DNA of 64,000 nt, from NCBI RefSeq assembly GCF_029761915.1, contig NZ_CP121695.1, positions 8,399,501 to 8,463,500 of the forward strand. Reading direction: 5' to 3'. Shown piece after piece: positions 37,566-47,156 of the stretch. Numbering within the stretch: position 1 is the first letter of the stretch; every line of letters begins with the position of its first letter. The notes under the pieces were generated by a model. It made no database searches. It saw only the letters and a program-made list of their open reading frames with translations, and was not told the origin of the DNA. The stretch comes from Bradyrhizobium sp. CB1650. GTDB lineage: Bacteria > Pseudomonadota > Alphaproteobacteria > Rhizobiales > Xanthobacteraceae. The position numbers were made by a program, and so were the translations under genes.

Positions 37566-37881
37566 GGGCGCGCAACAGTCCAACGGATGGTGCAAACATG
37601 CTCTTCTTGCGACGACAACGAATCTCTTATTGGACGGAGAGTTCTTGAGAGCCAGCTAGCAGAGACGCCTAATAATTGCGCGCAAGGGGTATCCGAGAGA
37701 AACAAGAACACTTCCCAAACAAGCAAGATGACCGCCGGAAACACGAGAGAAACCGCGTCGTAGGCTTCGATTTAGCCTGTCAGGCGCACAATACTCGATG
37801 CAGATCTCTAACGAGCGCATGGTTACGCAATTCTTGATCTCTATCTCGCTCGCGCTTGCCGGAAACAACATTACCTGATCG

Positions 37882-38480
37882 TCAAATTCGCGGGATCAAT
37901 GAACTGCTTTTCGGGCCGACATCATTCATCAATCCGCAGGCATGCTCGGCCCGAGACCTTACAAGTTGGCGAACCTGGTTGAGAACGTCAGATGGTTCTC
38001 GACGGATTGTGAAGTCAGGCTCGATGAAAGGCATCCCTGATAACACCGCCTTGATCTATCACGAAAGTCGCCGAAATTGGCAGCATCCACTCAGTAGATC
38101 CATGACGCTCCGCGAAGTCGTAACCTTGACCCGCGTAGTGCGCTCTGGTTTGTTCCGGGACACGAAATAGAACGCCGAAGGATATTGCCACCGCGTAGTC
38201 GACATCCGCGAGCATCGTCAGGTCCAGGTTCAACTGCTGTTTGAGCTGCCTCGGAGGATCACGCGTCTCGGGGGACAGCACAACGAACTTCGCTTTTAAG
38301 CTGTCAAACTCGGGTTTGACCGCCTGAAGGGCGCGAAGCTCGGCGTTGCAGAATGGGCACCATCCACCCCGGTAGAAGCTCACTACAAGCGGCCCCTCAC
38401 GACGAAGTTGTTCCGACGAATGAAGCCGCCCATCCGCATCGGGCAGGAGAAACTCTGGTGCCAATTCGCCAACTCGCAAA
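37882..38480 (-). pseudogene. Decayed peroxiredoxin-like protein
   Basis: The longest frame (38015-38479) reads RVGELAPEFLLPDADGRLHS and PLVVSFYRGGWCPFCNAELR, a peroxiredoxin with both active cysteines. It ends prematurely in VIDQGGVIRDA. The expected C-terminus continues one frame away as FIEPDFTIRREPSDVLNQV down to a stop at 37882. At the other end, the frame can only start at TTG, and a stop codon lies just upstream where the family has ~60 more residues. A frameshift near 38035 and a lost N-terminus make it a pseudogene. Confidence 0.75.
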
Positions 38481-38982
38481 GCGCGCGACGCAACATCGGT
38501 CTCCCGCAGCTAATTGACCAGATTAGTGTACGCTTTCGTGATCGCGATTCACGCATAGCGGTCGCTTCGACGCGGCGCTGTGACAAGCACCTTTTCTTCG
38601 CCGTGCGCCTTGTCCGGTTGAGAGCGACTTCGTTGCAGTCGACTCTCTTCGTCATAATTCTGATTCATTAACTCTTCTGCGCCGTGGTGGCGAGCGCCTT
38701 TGTCCTCGCAGGCACTTTGTCTTTGTTATCGATTACCATCTCAGTTGAGTTGGTGAAGCTTCGTTCAGTGTCAAAGGAACGAGCGACAGTTTTTTGCTCC
38801 AATGCTTGGGGGCCGCAGACCTAGGAATTTCGCACCTCCAGTCGAGCAGGCTGCTACGTATTTCATGGTCGATTTAGCGACCGAATATAGCTTGGAAATT
38901 GCCGCCGAATAGCAGCGTTGGCTTTGCCTGCGCTACGCTTCATCTCCTTCCTAGCTACGACATCATTAGGACGGCGGCGGTG

Positions 38983-39030
38983 ATAACGATCGTCTATCAA
39001 TTTCATGTCGAGAGATCATTTCCCTCGCTC
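38983..39030 (+). promoter_or_regulatory. LysR-type operator element, copy C
   Basis: ATAACGATCGTCTAT (38983-38997), then CAATTTCATGTCGAGAGATC and ATTTCCCTCGC. It lies about 120-165 bp upstream of the GMC oxidoreductase gene and reads in the same direction. Confidence 0.65.
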
Positions 39031-39146
39031 GCGACGCGAAGTCACTGTTTGACCCGCATGTGCGATCACTCGCAGGATCATTCGATGGCGCTCCGCGGTA
39101 GACGGCGTCGAACGATGCAGATTGGCGCAAGAGAGAAAAGCCGCTG

Positions 39147-40736
39147 ATGTCTCAACAAGCCTACGATATTGTCGTTGTCGGTGCGGGGGCGGCAGGATGT
39201 GTGGTCGCGAGTTATCTTGCCGAACACACCAATGCTTCAATCGCGCTGATCGAAGCAGGCGACACAGATCGCGATCCGTTCATTCACATTCCTGCCGGCT
39301 TCGCCAAGATATTGGCACACGATCGACATGTCTGGAAATATGAGACTATTCCCCAGCACGGCACCAAGCGAGCCTATCGTTCAGGAAAGGTGCTCGGCGG
39401 CGGCTCCTCGATCAACGCTATGGCCTACGTTCGCGGTCAGATACGCGACTACACGGCGTGGCAGGACGCGGTCGGCGAGACCGGCAACTGGTCGTATAAC
39501 GACTTGCTTCCCGTCTTTGTGGCGCAGGAGAGCAATGACACCTTTCACGGCGAATTTCACGGCATCGATGGCGGCCTAGCTGTCCAGCAGCCCAAAGGCA
39601 TCAATGAACTGAACCAATACTGCCTAAAGGCCTTCCAGGAATATGGGCTACCCTTCAATCCGGACTATAACGGCAGGACCCAGATCGGCGTCTCACCCGT
39701 GCAGTCCACGGTCGGAAACCAGCAGCGCTGCAGCGCGGTCGACGCTTATCTGCGTCCACACCTGACGTCGGGCCGCGTGACTCTTGTCACCGGCAAGACA
39801 GTCGTCCGCGTCCGCATCGAAAACAAGCAGGCTGTTGGCGTCGAGCTCATGGAGGGCGCCAGGATCACAGCCGGGAAGGTCGTGCTGTCGGCCGGCAGCG
39901 TCCATAGCCCGAAGATCCTCATGCACTCGGGCATCGGTCCAGCCGAGCAGCTTCGCCAGCACGGGATCGCCGTAATCGTCGATTCTCCGGAGGTCGGCGA
40001 AAATCTGCAAGACCATCCGATGGTACCGGTGCGTGCCTACGTAAAGGGCGATCTCGGCTACCAGGCCGTCGCGCAAGGTCTCGGCACCGTGAAGGCGGGC
40101 CTTCGCTATCTCGTCACCAAGGATGGCCTCGCAGCGGGCAATGGCATCGAGACGGTTTCCCACTGGAATCCATCGGACTTCACCGCCGAACCCACCATAC
40201 AATGCTATCACGCTCCTATTATTGCGAACCAGGAGCTCAGCCCGACGGGAGACCGGTCCGGCATCACCTTCGAACTCGTAGTGCTTCAGCCCAAGAGCCG
40301 CGGTTGGGTGCGGTTGGCCGACAGCGCCCCGATGTCGATGCCCCTCATCAACCCGAATTTCATCGGCGAGGAGGACGACTTGAGGGCCGTGGTGCAATCC
40401 GTGCGCGCAATTCGCAAGGTTATGGCCCAGGAGTCGCTGGCGCGCGTCATCGAGGAAGAGATGGAGCCCGGGCCGACCATCCAGTCGGACGACGAGATCG
40501 GCGAATGGGCAAAGCACGTCGTGACCACGATGTGGCATCCCGTAGGCACCTGCCGAATGGGCAAGGATGCGCGAGCGGTGGTTGACGCGAGGCTCAGAGT
40601 TCGCGGGATCAACGGGCTACGGGTGATCGACGCCTCAATCATGCCGAACATCACTAGCGGTAATACCAATGCTCCAACACAAGCACTCGCCCGCCACGCC
40701 ACCGCGATGCTGGTCGAGGATCTCAAGCAGAGATAA
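39147..40736 (+). CDS. GMC family FAD-dependent oxidoreductase (choline dehydrogenase-like)
   Basis: This 529-residue flavoprotein of the glucose-methanol-choline family oxidises an alcohol to an aldehyde. The FAD-binding motif is DIVVVGAGAAGCVVASYL with IALIEAG as the second strand. The GMC signatures are SGKVLGGGSSINAMAYVRG and VVLSAGSVHSPKILMHSGIGP. The catalytic base histidine is His464 in MWHPVGTCRMG, and NTNAPTQALA closes the active site. The natural substrate cannot be told from the sequence; homologues act on choline or aliphatic alcohols. The operator copy upstream ties it to the other oxidoreductases. Confidence 0.93.
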   Translation: MSQQAYDIVVVGAGAAGCVVASYLAEHTNASIALIEAGDTDRDPFIHIPAGFAKILAHDRHVWKYETIPQHGTKRAYRSGKVLGGGSSINAMAYVRGQIRDYTAWQDAVGETGNWSYNDLLPVFVAQESNDTFHGEFHGIDGGLAVQQPKGINELNQYCLKAFQEYGLPFNPDYNGRTQIGVSPVQSTVGNQQRCSAVDAYLRPHLTSGRVTLVTGKTVVRVRIENKQAVGVELMEGARITAGKVVLSAGSVHSPKILMHSGIGPAEQLRQHGIAVIVDSPEVGENLQDHPMVPVRAYVKGDLGYQAVAQGLGTVKAGLRYLVTKDGLAAGNGIETVSHWNPSDFTAEPTIQCYHAPIIANQELSPTGDRSGITFELVVLQPKSRGWVRLADSAPMSMPLINPNFIGEEDDLRAVVQSVRAIRKVMAQESLARVIEEEMEPGPTIQSDDEIGEWAKHVVTTMWHPVGTCRMGKDARAVVDARLRVRGINGLRVIDASIMPNITSGNTNAPTQALARHATAMLVEDLKQR

Positions 40737-40915
40737 GGCACACGGCGCAAGCCGACGTAGGCAGACGCCGATGGTCTATGAGACGAAGCTACCCAGCCGG
40801 GTCAACGTCAAAGGGCTGACCCTGCAAACGGGCAGTCTCTATTCGCGAGGCATTCTTATTCAGAGCCACCAACCGTGAAGAGCAACACAGCAGCCTCCTG
40901 GAAGCAGAGATCAAA

Positions 40916-41431
40916 ATGAGTTTAGAAGACGCGAGAAAGCGCCGTGAGGCACCACTCGATACTCCGACCACCCTCGGCTCCAATGCTATCAAAGATATTT
41001 CGGCTGCTCTGACGGTACTCCTGGCAGATGTGTTTGCGCTTTACGTCAAGACTAAGAACTTCCATTGGCACATTTCAGGTCCGCACTTCAGGGACTATCA
41101 CCTTCTTCTCGATGAGCAAGCTGCGCAGATTTTCGCGATTACTGACGATATAGCGGAAAGAGCCCGCAAGATCGGAGGCACAGCGATCCGTTCGATCGGC
41201 CACATTGCCAGGGCGAAACATATCGCGGACAATGACGCTGATTTCGTTACACCCGACGACATGCTAGCCGAGCTGAAGGAAGACAACCTCGCGCTCACCC
41301 AGCGCTTGCGGCAGACACGTAACATCTGCGACGAACATGGCGATGTCGCCTCGGCCAGCCTGATCGAAAATTGGATCGACCAGGCGGAACGTCGCACATG
41401 GTTCCTGTTCGAGGCGACCAGGAGGGCTTGA
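40916..41431 (+). CDS. dps: Dps family ferritin-like DNA-binding protein
   Basis: It has 171 residues. The ferroxidase-centre motif of Dps is present: VKTKNFHWHISGPHFRDYHL, then DEQAAQIFAITDDIAERARKIG. The protein oxidises and stores iron and protects DNA during peroxide stress, as a dodecamer in the cytoplasm. The N-terminus (MSLEDARKRREAP) is basic, consistent with DNA binding. It stands between the GMC oxidoreductase and glutathione reductase genes, all on the plus strand, with gaps of 179 and 170 bp. Confidence 0.92.
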   Translation: MSLEDARKRREAPLDTPTTLGSNAIKDISAALTVLLADVFALYVKTKNFHWHISGPHFRDYHLLLDEQAAQIFAITDDIAERARKIGGTAIRSIGHIARAKHIADNDADFVTPDDMLAELKEDNLALTQRLRQTRNICDEHGDVASASLIENWIDQAERRTWFLFEATRRA

Positions 41432-41601
41432 GCGCAAGGCCATTCGCACAACTGGGGCGACCCGATGCGCTCCACAAAGAAGGAGGGCCCCTGGCGCCCC
41501 GCCGGTCCGAAGTAACAGCGTGCCCGGCAGAACTCAGGGCTGTTCAAATCCAGAGTAGGCACCCGTCCAAGGCGACATTTGCCAGCGCGCGTGCATAGAC
41601 G

Positions 41602-43170
41602 ATGCGATCGGCGCACGCGTCTAGACCGTCCTCACAGAGTGAATTGGATACTGACTTGAGCGACACAAATGGATTGCAGGGCCTCAGAGGCGTGTCGAGA
41701 GCGGCGGCCGACGCTTCAGAGCCGCCTCCCCGCGACCCGGAATTCGACGTCGACCTGTTCGTCATCGGCGGCGGTTCGGGCGGCGTTCGAGCCGCGCGCG
41801 TTGCGGCGGGGTACGGCGCGAGGGTGATGCTCGCTGAGGAGTACCGACTGGGAGGAACGTGCGTTATTCGCGGTTGCGTGCCGAAGAAACTGTTTGTCTA
41901 CGCGAGCCGCTTCCGCAGCGCGTTCGACGAAGCTACGGCGTTCGGCTGGCATCTGCCGGTCCCGCGTTTCGACTGGCCATCGCTCGTGGCGGCGAAGGAC
42001 CGCGAGATTGCACGCCTGGAAAGGCTCTACGGCGAGGGCCAAGAACGTGCGGGCGTCGAGGTCGTGAGGTCTCGCGCTGTGCTGGACGACGCGCATACCG
42101 TGCGCCTCCTTGAGGACGGCCGCCGCGTTCGCGCGCGCACGATCCTGATCGCGACAGGCGCACGGCCCGAGTTGCCTCCCTTCGACGGCATTGAGCTTGG
42201 CATCACCTCGGATGACGTCTTCGACATGAAGACGTTCCCCAGGAAGCTTGTCATTGGCGGCGCCGGATACATTGCGATGGAGTTCGCTGGTCTGTTTGCA
42301 GCGTTGGGAAGCGACGTCAGCGTCGTGTGTCGCGGAAGCAATGTCTTGCGCGGCTTTGATGAGGATGTGCGCCAAGCGATGACGGGGTCCTACACGAACC
42401 GCGGCATCAAGCTGATGTTTTGCGACAGCATCTGTCGCCTCAAGAGACGGACCGGAGCCGTCGGCGATGGCGACAACGCAGGAAGGTTTGACGTTACGAC
42501 CGAACAGGGCGCGAGGCTTGTGGCCGACCAGGTGCTGCTCGCCTTCGGGCGCGCTCCGAACACGGGCTCCCTCGGACTTGATCGCGCCGGCGTCAAGACT
42601 GCGGCAGACGGCGCAATAATCGTAGACGCTAATTCGCGCACGAACATCGGGAATATCTACGCCGTGGGCGATGTATCGAATCAATTCAACTTAACGCCCG
42701 TCGCGATTCGCGAAGGCCACGCGTTCGCCGACACGGTGTTCGGCAAAAACGCTTGGCAGGTAGACTACTCCAATATCCCAACCGCCGTCTTCTCCAGTCC
42801 GGAGATCGGCACTGTTGGTCTGACGGAGGTGGAAGCGAGAGCGCAATACGTTGCAGTCGACATCTACAAGGTACGCTTCCGCCCGCTGAAGGCGGCCTTA
42901 ACAGGGGATTGCGAGGCCTCTCTTCTGAAGGTTGTCGTGGACAGCGAGTCTGACCGGATCCTTGGGATCCATATCTTCGCTCACGAGGCCAGCGAAATGA
43001 TCCAGATGCTTGCGATCGGGATCGGCAGTGGAGCAACCATGAAAGACTTAATGTCAGTCGTGGCCGTGCATCCAACAGTTGGGGAGGAAATCGTCGCGAT
43101 GCGTACGCCCACCGTGCGTTACGATCGGCGCGACGCCTCTGCCCCACTCGTCTCAAGCGCCGCCGTTTGA
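41602..43170 (+). CDS. gor: Glutathione-disulfide reductase
   Basis: This FAD/NADPH-dependent enzyme reduces glutathione disulfide. FAD motif: DLFVIGGGSGGVRAARVAA. The redox disulfide is in GGTCVIRGCVPKKLFVYAS (Cys87 and Cys92 from the frame start). NADPH motif: KLVIGGAGYIAMEFAGLFAALG. The C-terminal catalytic base is in VAVHPTVGEEIVAMR. The open frame has 522 residues, about 50 longer than usual at the N-terminus; the first ~50 residues (Ser/Ala-rich) look unlike the family and the real start could be downstream of 41602, but no ATG with a good Shine-Dalgarno site is in frame. Together with Dps it suggests an oxidative stress role. Confidence 0.93.
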   Translation: MRSAHASRPSSQSELDTDLSDTNGLQGLRGVSRAAADASEPPPRDPEFDVDLFVIGGGSGGVRAARVAAGYGARVMLAEEYRLGGTCVIRGCVPKKLFVYASRFRSAFDEATAFGWHLPVPRFDWPSLVAAKDREIARLERLYGEGQERAGVEVVRSRAVLDDAHTVRLLEDGRRVRARTILIATGARPELPPFDGIELGITSDDVFDMKTFPRKLVIGGAGYIAMEFAGLFAALGSDVSVVCRGSNVLRGFDEDVRQAMTGSYTNRGIKLMFCDSICRLKRRTGAVGDGDNAGRFDVTTEQGARLVADQVLLAFGRAPNTGSLGLDRAGVKTAADGAIIVDANSRTNIGNIYAVGDVSNQFNLTPVAIREGHAFADTVFGKNAWQVDYSNIPTAVFSSPEIGTVGLTEVEARAQYVAVDIYKVRFRPLKAALTGDCEASLLKVVVDSESDRILGIHIFAHEASEMIQMLAIGIGSGATMKDLMSVVAVHPTVGEEIVAMRTPTVRYDRRDASAPLVSSAAV

Positions 43171-43458
43171 ATCAGCCGCAGCTGGCTCGGAAGGACCCGC
43201 TCGGAGCTGCGTGGGGCCTTGAGCTCCCTAAATGCAAAAGGTCTGGAGCAACCGTCGCGCCAGCGCCCTGCGTTTACGTGCGAACACTTCGAAATTTTAG
43301 ATCTGGATGCGATCATTCCCATCTATTGAACCGACACTCAAGGGGGCCAGGTCGTCCTGTTCTTGAAGACTGGAGGAGCGTATTTCTGTCACCGCTCGAC
43401 ACAAGCAAGGGCGAGGAACATCAGCGGCCTTTCACTAGCCAATTGCGGCGCGCGAGTG

Positions 43459-43493
43459 GAATGGAAACGATAACGATCCGGCATTTTTAATGG
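43459..43493 (+). promoter_or_regulatory. Element shared by two membrane-protein paralogues, copy 2
   Basis: GAATGGAAACGATAACGATC followed by CGGCATTTTTAATGG, near-identical to 32323-32357. It lies 155 bp upstream of the membrane protein at 43648. Confidence 0.55.
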
Positions 43494-43647
43494 TTGGCGT
43501 TCCCGCATAACTTTCGGTGCCTGTAACCAGGTTCGCGACGTTCGTGTGCAGAGTGCCCGCCGCTATAGAGCGACCCCATCGTCCTTTTGGATGGAGGCAA
43601 TCTCCGCTGCGCAAGCGCCGCCGCCAGCAATCGCAAAGGAGTCGCCG

Positions 43648-44049
43648 ATGTCGTTCCGCTTCATCACCAAGTCTTTCCACGCCTATCTGGTAGATTACCC
43701 CATCGCCTTCCTCCTAATCGTGGCGCCATTCATGCTGAAACTTGGCCAGAGCGGACCGCTCGCAATATGGCTTTCGGTTATAGTCGGTGTCGCCGCGCTG
43801 CTCTTGGCTGCTATGACCGACCATCCCACCGGACTAGTCCGCATTATTCCCTACTGGCTGCACCTTTGGGTTGATCGCGCCGTCGCCGTTGTATTTGCGA
43901 TCGTGCCGTTTGCTTTTAAGTTCGCTCAGCTAGATGCCCAGTACTACTGGCTTCTCGCTGCCGCCATCCTGCTCACAACGTCAGTTTTCAATGCACCTGA
44001 GGAGCCGGTTGCGACGCCTTCAAGATTGTATGGACGCCACGGCGGTTGA
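43648..44049 (+). CDS. Small integral membrane protein
   Basis: It has 133 residues from the ATG at 43648 with AAGGAG upstream. Four membrane helices: about 18-32 (AFLLIVAPFML), 38-58 (LAIWLSVIVGVAALLLAAM), 74-94 and 100-118 (YYWLLAAAILLTTSVF). Short loops contain TDHPTGLVRIIPYWLHLWVD. It resembles SPW-repeat-type membrane proteins, which have no known biochemical role. Compared with the copy at 32506 it is better preserved and of standard hydrophobicity, so it is likely the functional version. Confidence 0.7.
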   Translation: MSFRFITKSFHAYLVDYPIAFLLIVAPFMLKLGQSGPLAIWLSVIVGVAALLLAAMTDHPTGLVRIIPYWLHLWVDRAVAVVFAIVPFAFKFAQLDAQYYWLLAAAILLTTSVFNAPEEPVATPSRLYGRHGG

Positions 44050-44615
44050 ACTTCCGTCAAAGTCGATGCGTCATAGGGGCGTCTCCGTCGCAATGGGTCA
44101 TACTGGAGAATCCAAGATTACCCCAATTCGCTTTCCGGTTGGCTCCACGAGTAGTACGTCGTCGACTTTCCTCACACCTGAAACCGGTTGATGCGCGTCG
44201 CGTTTTTGCATCACCAGCAGCTCGCTCTTCTACTTGAGAGCCGCACCTTGGAGAGTCCGGGATGCGGCTTTCAATGTCTTCACGCCGACTCTGGTAATGC
44301 CTTCCCAGACCTCGCTAGCGGGCCGAAGTACGCCTTTTTAGAAGAAAAGCCGATGCTGTCCGACGTGCGCGAGACCCGAGACGATGGCTCATGCAGCTCA
44401 GCATCGTGTCGGGATTCTTCACGTTGCTTCCGAAGAAGAGTAGTGATCGACACTCCCATTCGTCGCTTCGACCACCTTCACCTCATATTGGAGATAGTTT
44501 CTGCTCTATTGGCAGCATTCCGCGACTGCTTCATTTAGGTGCAGCCTTCGCGGGCACGACGATTGGGAAATACTTTCAACGCTCCCTGATTGGACGCATT
44601 AGATCGATTTCACTT
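44050..44615. other. Intergenic region
   Basis: No supported gene in 566 bp. Plus-strand frames here (44188-44538, 44391-44906) overlap the better supported minus-strand small gene or lack any domain. Confidence 0.4.
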
Positions 44616-44873
44616 TTAGCTTCGGGTTACACCTACTGCTCCCATCGCAGCGACAAGTCCGGCCTGGGTGATCCGAAATCGCCCCCACCCACTCAGAACT
44701 ATCCATCTGTAATCGCCGGCAAACCCAATTCCACGCTCGGATTCGTAATCGCTGAGACCTGCCTCTGTGAGCCACGACTGCGCCATAGCGTCCTCGATAT
44801 CGATATCGATATCCGCTCCGCACCCATGCTCGATGAGAACCCGCATCACTCGCAACGCTTCTTGTTCTTCCAT
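44616..44873 (-). CDS. Small protein of 85 residues with a DIDIDI repeat
   Basis: It starts at the ATG at 44873 with AGGAG eight bases upstream, which supports it as a real gene. The protein begins MEEQEALRVMRVLIEHGCG, contains ADIDIDIEDA encoded by a GATATC hexamer repeated three times, and ends in GWGRFRITQAGLVAAMG, which resembles the wing and last helix of a winged-helix fold. I do not recognise the family. The opposite strand has a long open frame too, but without a start signal. It could be a small regulator; this is a guess. Confidence 0.55.
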   Translation of the reverse strand: MEEQEALRVMRVLIEHGCGADIDIDIEDAMAQSWLTEAGLSDYESERGIGFAGDYRWIVLSGWGRFRITQAGLVAAMGAVGVTRS

Positions 44874-45166
44874 TCCCGTGCTCCTAATTCCCGTGTGGTC
44901 AGGTAGCGCCGGGGCGTGCGCCTGCCTTGCCGCTCGACAGCGTAGTCCTGCAAAAGCGCACACAAACGTGCCTATCGTCTACTAGCCCTGACGAATGTTG
45001 GACATACTGAAGAATGACCAGGCTCGCTTCGGATCCGCATGCGAGGTGAACGACGGATCCTCGAGGCCAACTATGAGGGACTCGCTTGAAGACGCAGATC
45101 GATGTGTCGGTGGGCCAACTGCAACAACCTTGGGAACTAGCCATTTTGACTTGGCATCGCAAATAA

Positions 45167-45907
45167 CTATCGGTTCCCATGCACCAACAATTGGCTATTC
45201 GGAGTGCCAACATTCAGCAGTTGTCGCTCGTACTCGCGCTCGATCAAGCTCCAGCAATGGCAGGAGATCTGCGCCAACCGAAAAGCGTCACGGACTACGA
45301 GGCAGCCACGCATCATTTCAATAAGCCCATCCTTCCTGAGTTGAAGAAGGCAATCCGTAACGCCTGCACGACGCACTCCGAGAAGCTGAGCGAGCACTTG
45401 GTGTGTAAGAGGGATCTCGTCAGAGCCCAGAGCATTGCGAGCGAGCAGAAGCCATCGCGCCAGGCGCTGCTGTAGTTGATGGGCCGTGTTACATGCCCCT
45501 GATTGAGCGGTCTGAATAAGCACGGAAGCGATATACGCGTGCACCACGCTGCGGAAAGTTGGCAGGCGAGCAATCGCCTCCTGAAAGCGATCTACGGTGA
45601 GGCGATTGGCCGCGCCGGCCACCTGCACAATTCGACGGTGCATCGGCTGCGACTTTGCTGTCAACGCGAGATGTATTCCGGCAAGCCCTTCCGAGCCGAT
45701 TAGCCACACCTCAACGAACTCTTGCGGTCCCACCTTGGCACCGACCGACACAAGACCACTCTCGATGAAATAGACGTGTTGCATACGAACGCCGTAGCGA
45801 TGATGAACTTGCCGCTTCGTAAGCGGCACCTCTTCCGAGAGCAACAGAACGTGCTTGAGTTCATCAGGTGGGAGCAGACGTAGTAATCTGTTGCGCACTT
45901 CATACAT
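45167..45907 (-). CDS. Crp/Fnr family transcriptional regulator
   Basis: It has about 246 residues from the ATG at 45907 (MYEVRNRLLRLLPPDE), where the family normally begins; the frame is open to 46081. The cyclic nucleotide-binding-like domain is at about 15-130 (VYFIESGLVSVGAKV, GSEGLAGIHLALTA). The Crp-type winged helix comes last (LARWLLLARNALGSDEIPLT, HQVLAQLLGVRRAGVTDCLL). There is no FNR-type cysteine cluster, so it is not an oxygen-sensing FNR. In alphaproteobacteria this sequence class is common and mostly uncharacterised. A tail after VVRDAFRLAQ extends the usual length by a few residues. Confidence 0.88.
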   Translation of the reverse strand: MYEVRNRLLRLLPPDELKHVLLLSEEVPLTKRQVHHRYGVRMQHVYFIESGLVSVGAKVGPQEFVEVWLIGSEGLAGIHLALTAKSQPMHRRIVQVAGAANRLTVDRFQEAIARLPTFRSVVHAYIASVLIQTAQSGACNTAHQLQQRLARWLLLARNALGSDEIPLTHQVLAQLLGVRRAGVTDCLLQLRKDGLIEMMRGCLVVRDAFRLAQISCHCWSLIEREYERQLLNVGTPNSQLLVHGNR

Positions 45908-46229
45908 CAGATTCAACGTCCTAATACTTTCTGAGTAAACGAGCTTTCCAAACTGTACGTTTTCGTACCAAAAAAACTGAGCCGGAGAGCGACGTAACGC
46001 TCGTCGGTCAGCTCGCATTTCTTGAGGTTCGGGGAGTTGGCTCATGCCGCTACCAGTCCTCAGTATGCGAGGACAGTGCACGACAAGTCGACTGGAGCGG
46101 CTGCTTCATGATCAACACTGTCAACATCGGTGCATAAGCGCGCCTCGAACTGGTTCCCGACGGCAAGCGAGTCTCTACAGTTGGTGCCAGCTGAATTCTT
46201 AGCTTTGGCACTTGCGGATCGCGGCGGCA

Positions 46230-46280
46230 ATAACGACCGTTTATCGATTCTATGGCGGGACGTGATTTCCCTCCGCAGCA
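46230..46280 (+). promoter_or_regulatory. LysR-type operator element, copy D
   Basis: ATAACGACCGTTTAT (46230-46244), then CGATTCTATGGCGGGACGTG and ATTTCCCTCC. It precedes a decayed copy of the secreted tyrosine-rich protein gene, just as copy A precedes the intact gene. Confidence 0.65.
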
Positions 46281-46317
46281 CTCGAAGGTAATTATCGTGA
46301 GTGGTGGACCGCCTTCG

Positions 46318-46497
46318 CTAAATCGTCTGCTCCACCGATCAATGCCAGATCGATCGAGGTGGCGATGCCGGCGGTGACAAAGGACGTGCGCTGTCGGTCC
46401 AGCGGGGTCATCCGATGCTACTACTCAGGTTATCAACCTCGGCGCTATTCCGACGGCGCCCTGGACTGACACGCCGACGTGACCGCCGTATCGATAA
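46318..46497 (+). pseudogene. Decayed copy of the secreted tyrosine-rich protein gene
   Basis: Bases 46321-46400 align with 27463-27543 of the intact gene (for example CCGATCAATG, TCGATC and GGACGTGCGCT in both). The final CCCTGGACTGACAC, then CCGACGTG and GTAT, also recur at the 3' end. The signal peptide region and the aromatic repeats are missing, and the frame is broken, so no functional product is expected. The operator upstream remains intact. Confidence 0.75.
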
Positions 46498-46579
46498 ATT
46501 TCCCCTGCGTTCTCCTGAGGAGAGATGCTGAAATGAACAAGACTGCAGAACCCCAGCCGGCAGATCGACGGGACATCGC

Positions 46580-46663
46580 ATGGGCAACTTAGCGAACTGG
46601 CTTTATCTGATCGGATCGCTGTGTTTTGTTCTTGGTACAGTGATCAACATGCTTCCGCTTTGA
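46580..46663 (+). CDS. Possible 27-residue membrane peptide
   Basis: MGNLANWLYLIGSLCFVLGT then VINMLPL before a TGA: one hydrophobic helix with a Trp, resembling half of a YrhK-like hairpin. An overlapping short frame starts at 46531 with a GGAGAG site, so a frameshift may have split a slightly longer protein. Weakly supported. Confidence 0.3.
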   Translation: MGNLANWLYLIGSLCFVLGTVINMLPL

Positions 46664-47156
46664 GGAAGGCGAACTTCAGTTTGAACGGTTTTAGCATTCT
46701 GCGGTCTGGCGCTGGTTCTTGAGTCATTCTCGACGGAGCCAGGCGGTCCTGCCCGCCAATGGTTATCCACCTTTATCCTGAAGCGGCTTGACCCTTGCAC
46801 GTACGCGAAACGACGCAAAGGTCCAAACTCGAAATTAGCCCCAGTGCAAAGCCGACAGCGGCGTCGAGTGTCGTCATTGGTCACCTCGCCTCCACCCCGC
46901 GATCTTGAATGTGCGCCCGCTCAAGAGCAGCGTCATCTTGTAAGCGGCAGCTGCCGTCGGGCAAGGTGCTGCTTTGCCTTCACTGGGAACGGCCCGGCTG
47001 GTCAATACTTTGGTATAGTCGCCTCAGACAAATGCGGTGCACAGATCGACCTCAGTGCAATGGTCCGGTCCGTTTTTCCTGCCTAGGCTTTGATAAGGAA
47101 CGGAACAGTCGTCTGGAACTGCCATACGAGAACGGCCAAGAAGCAGGGAAAGAGTG
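46664..47156. other. Intergenic region
   Basis: No supported gene. It holds the promoter region for the following gene, whose GGGAAAG ribosome binding site lies just before 47157. Confidence 0.4.

Noticed and set aside
44391..44906. 171-codon plus-strand frame
   Set aside because: Overlaps antisense the 85-residue gene, which has the better ribosome binding site.
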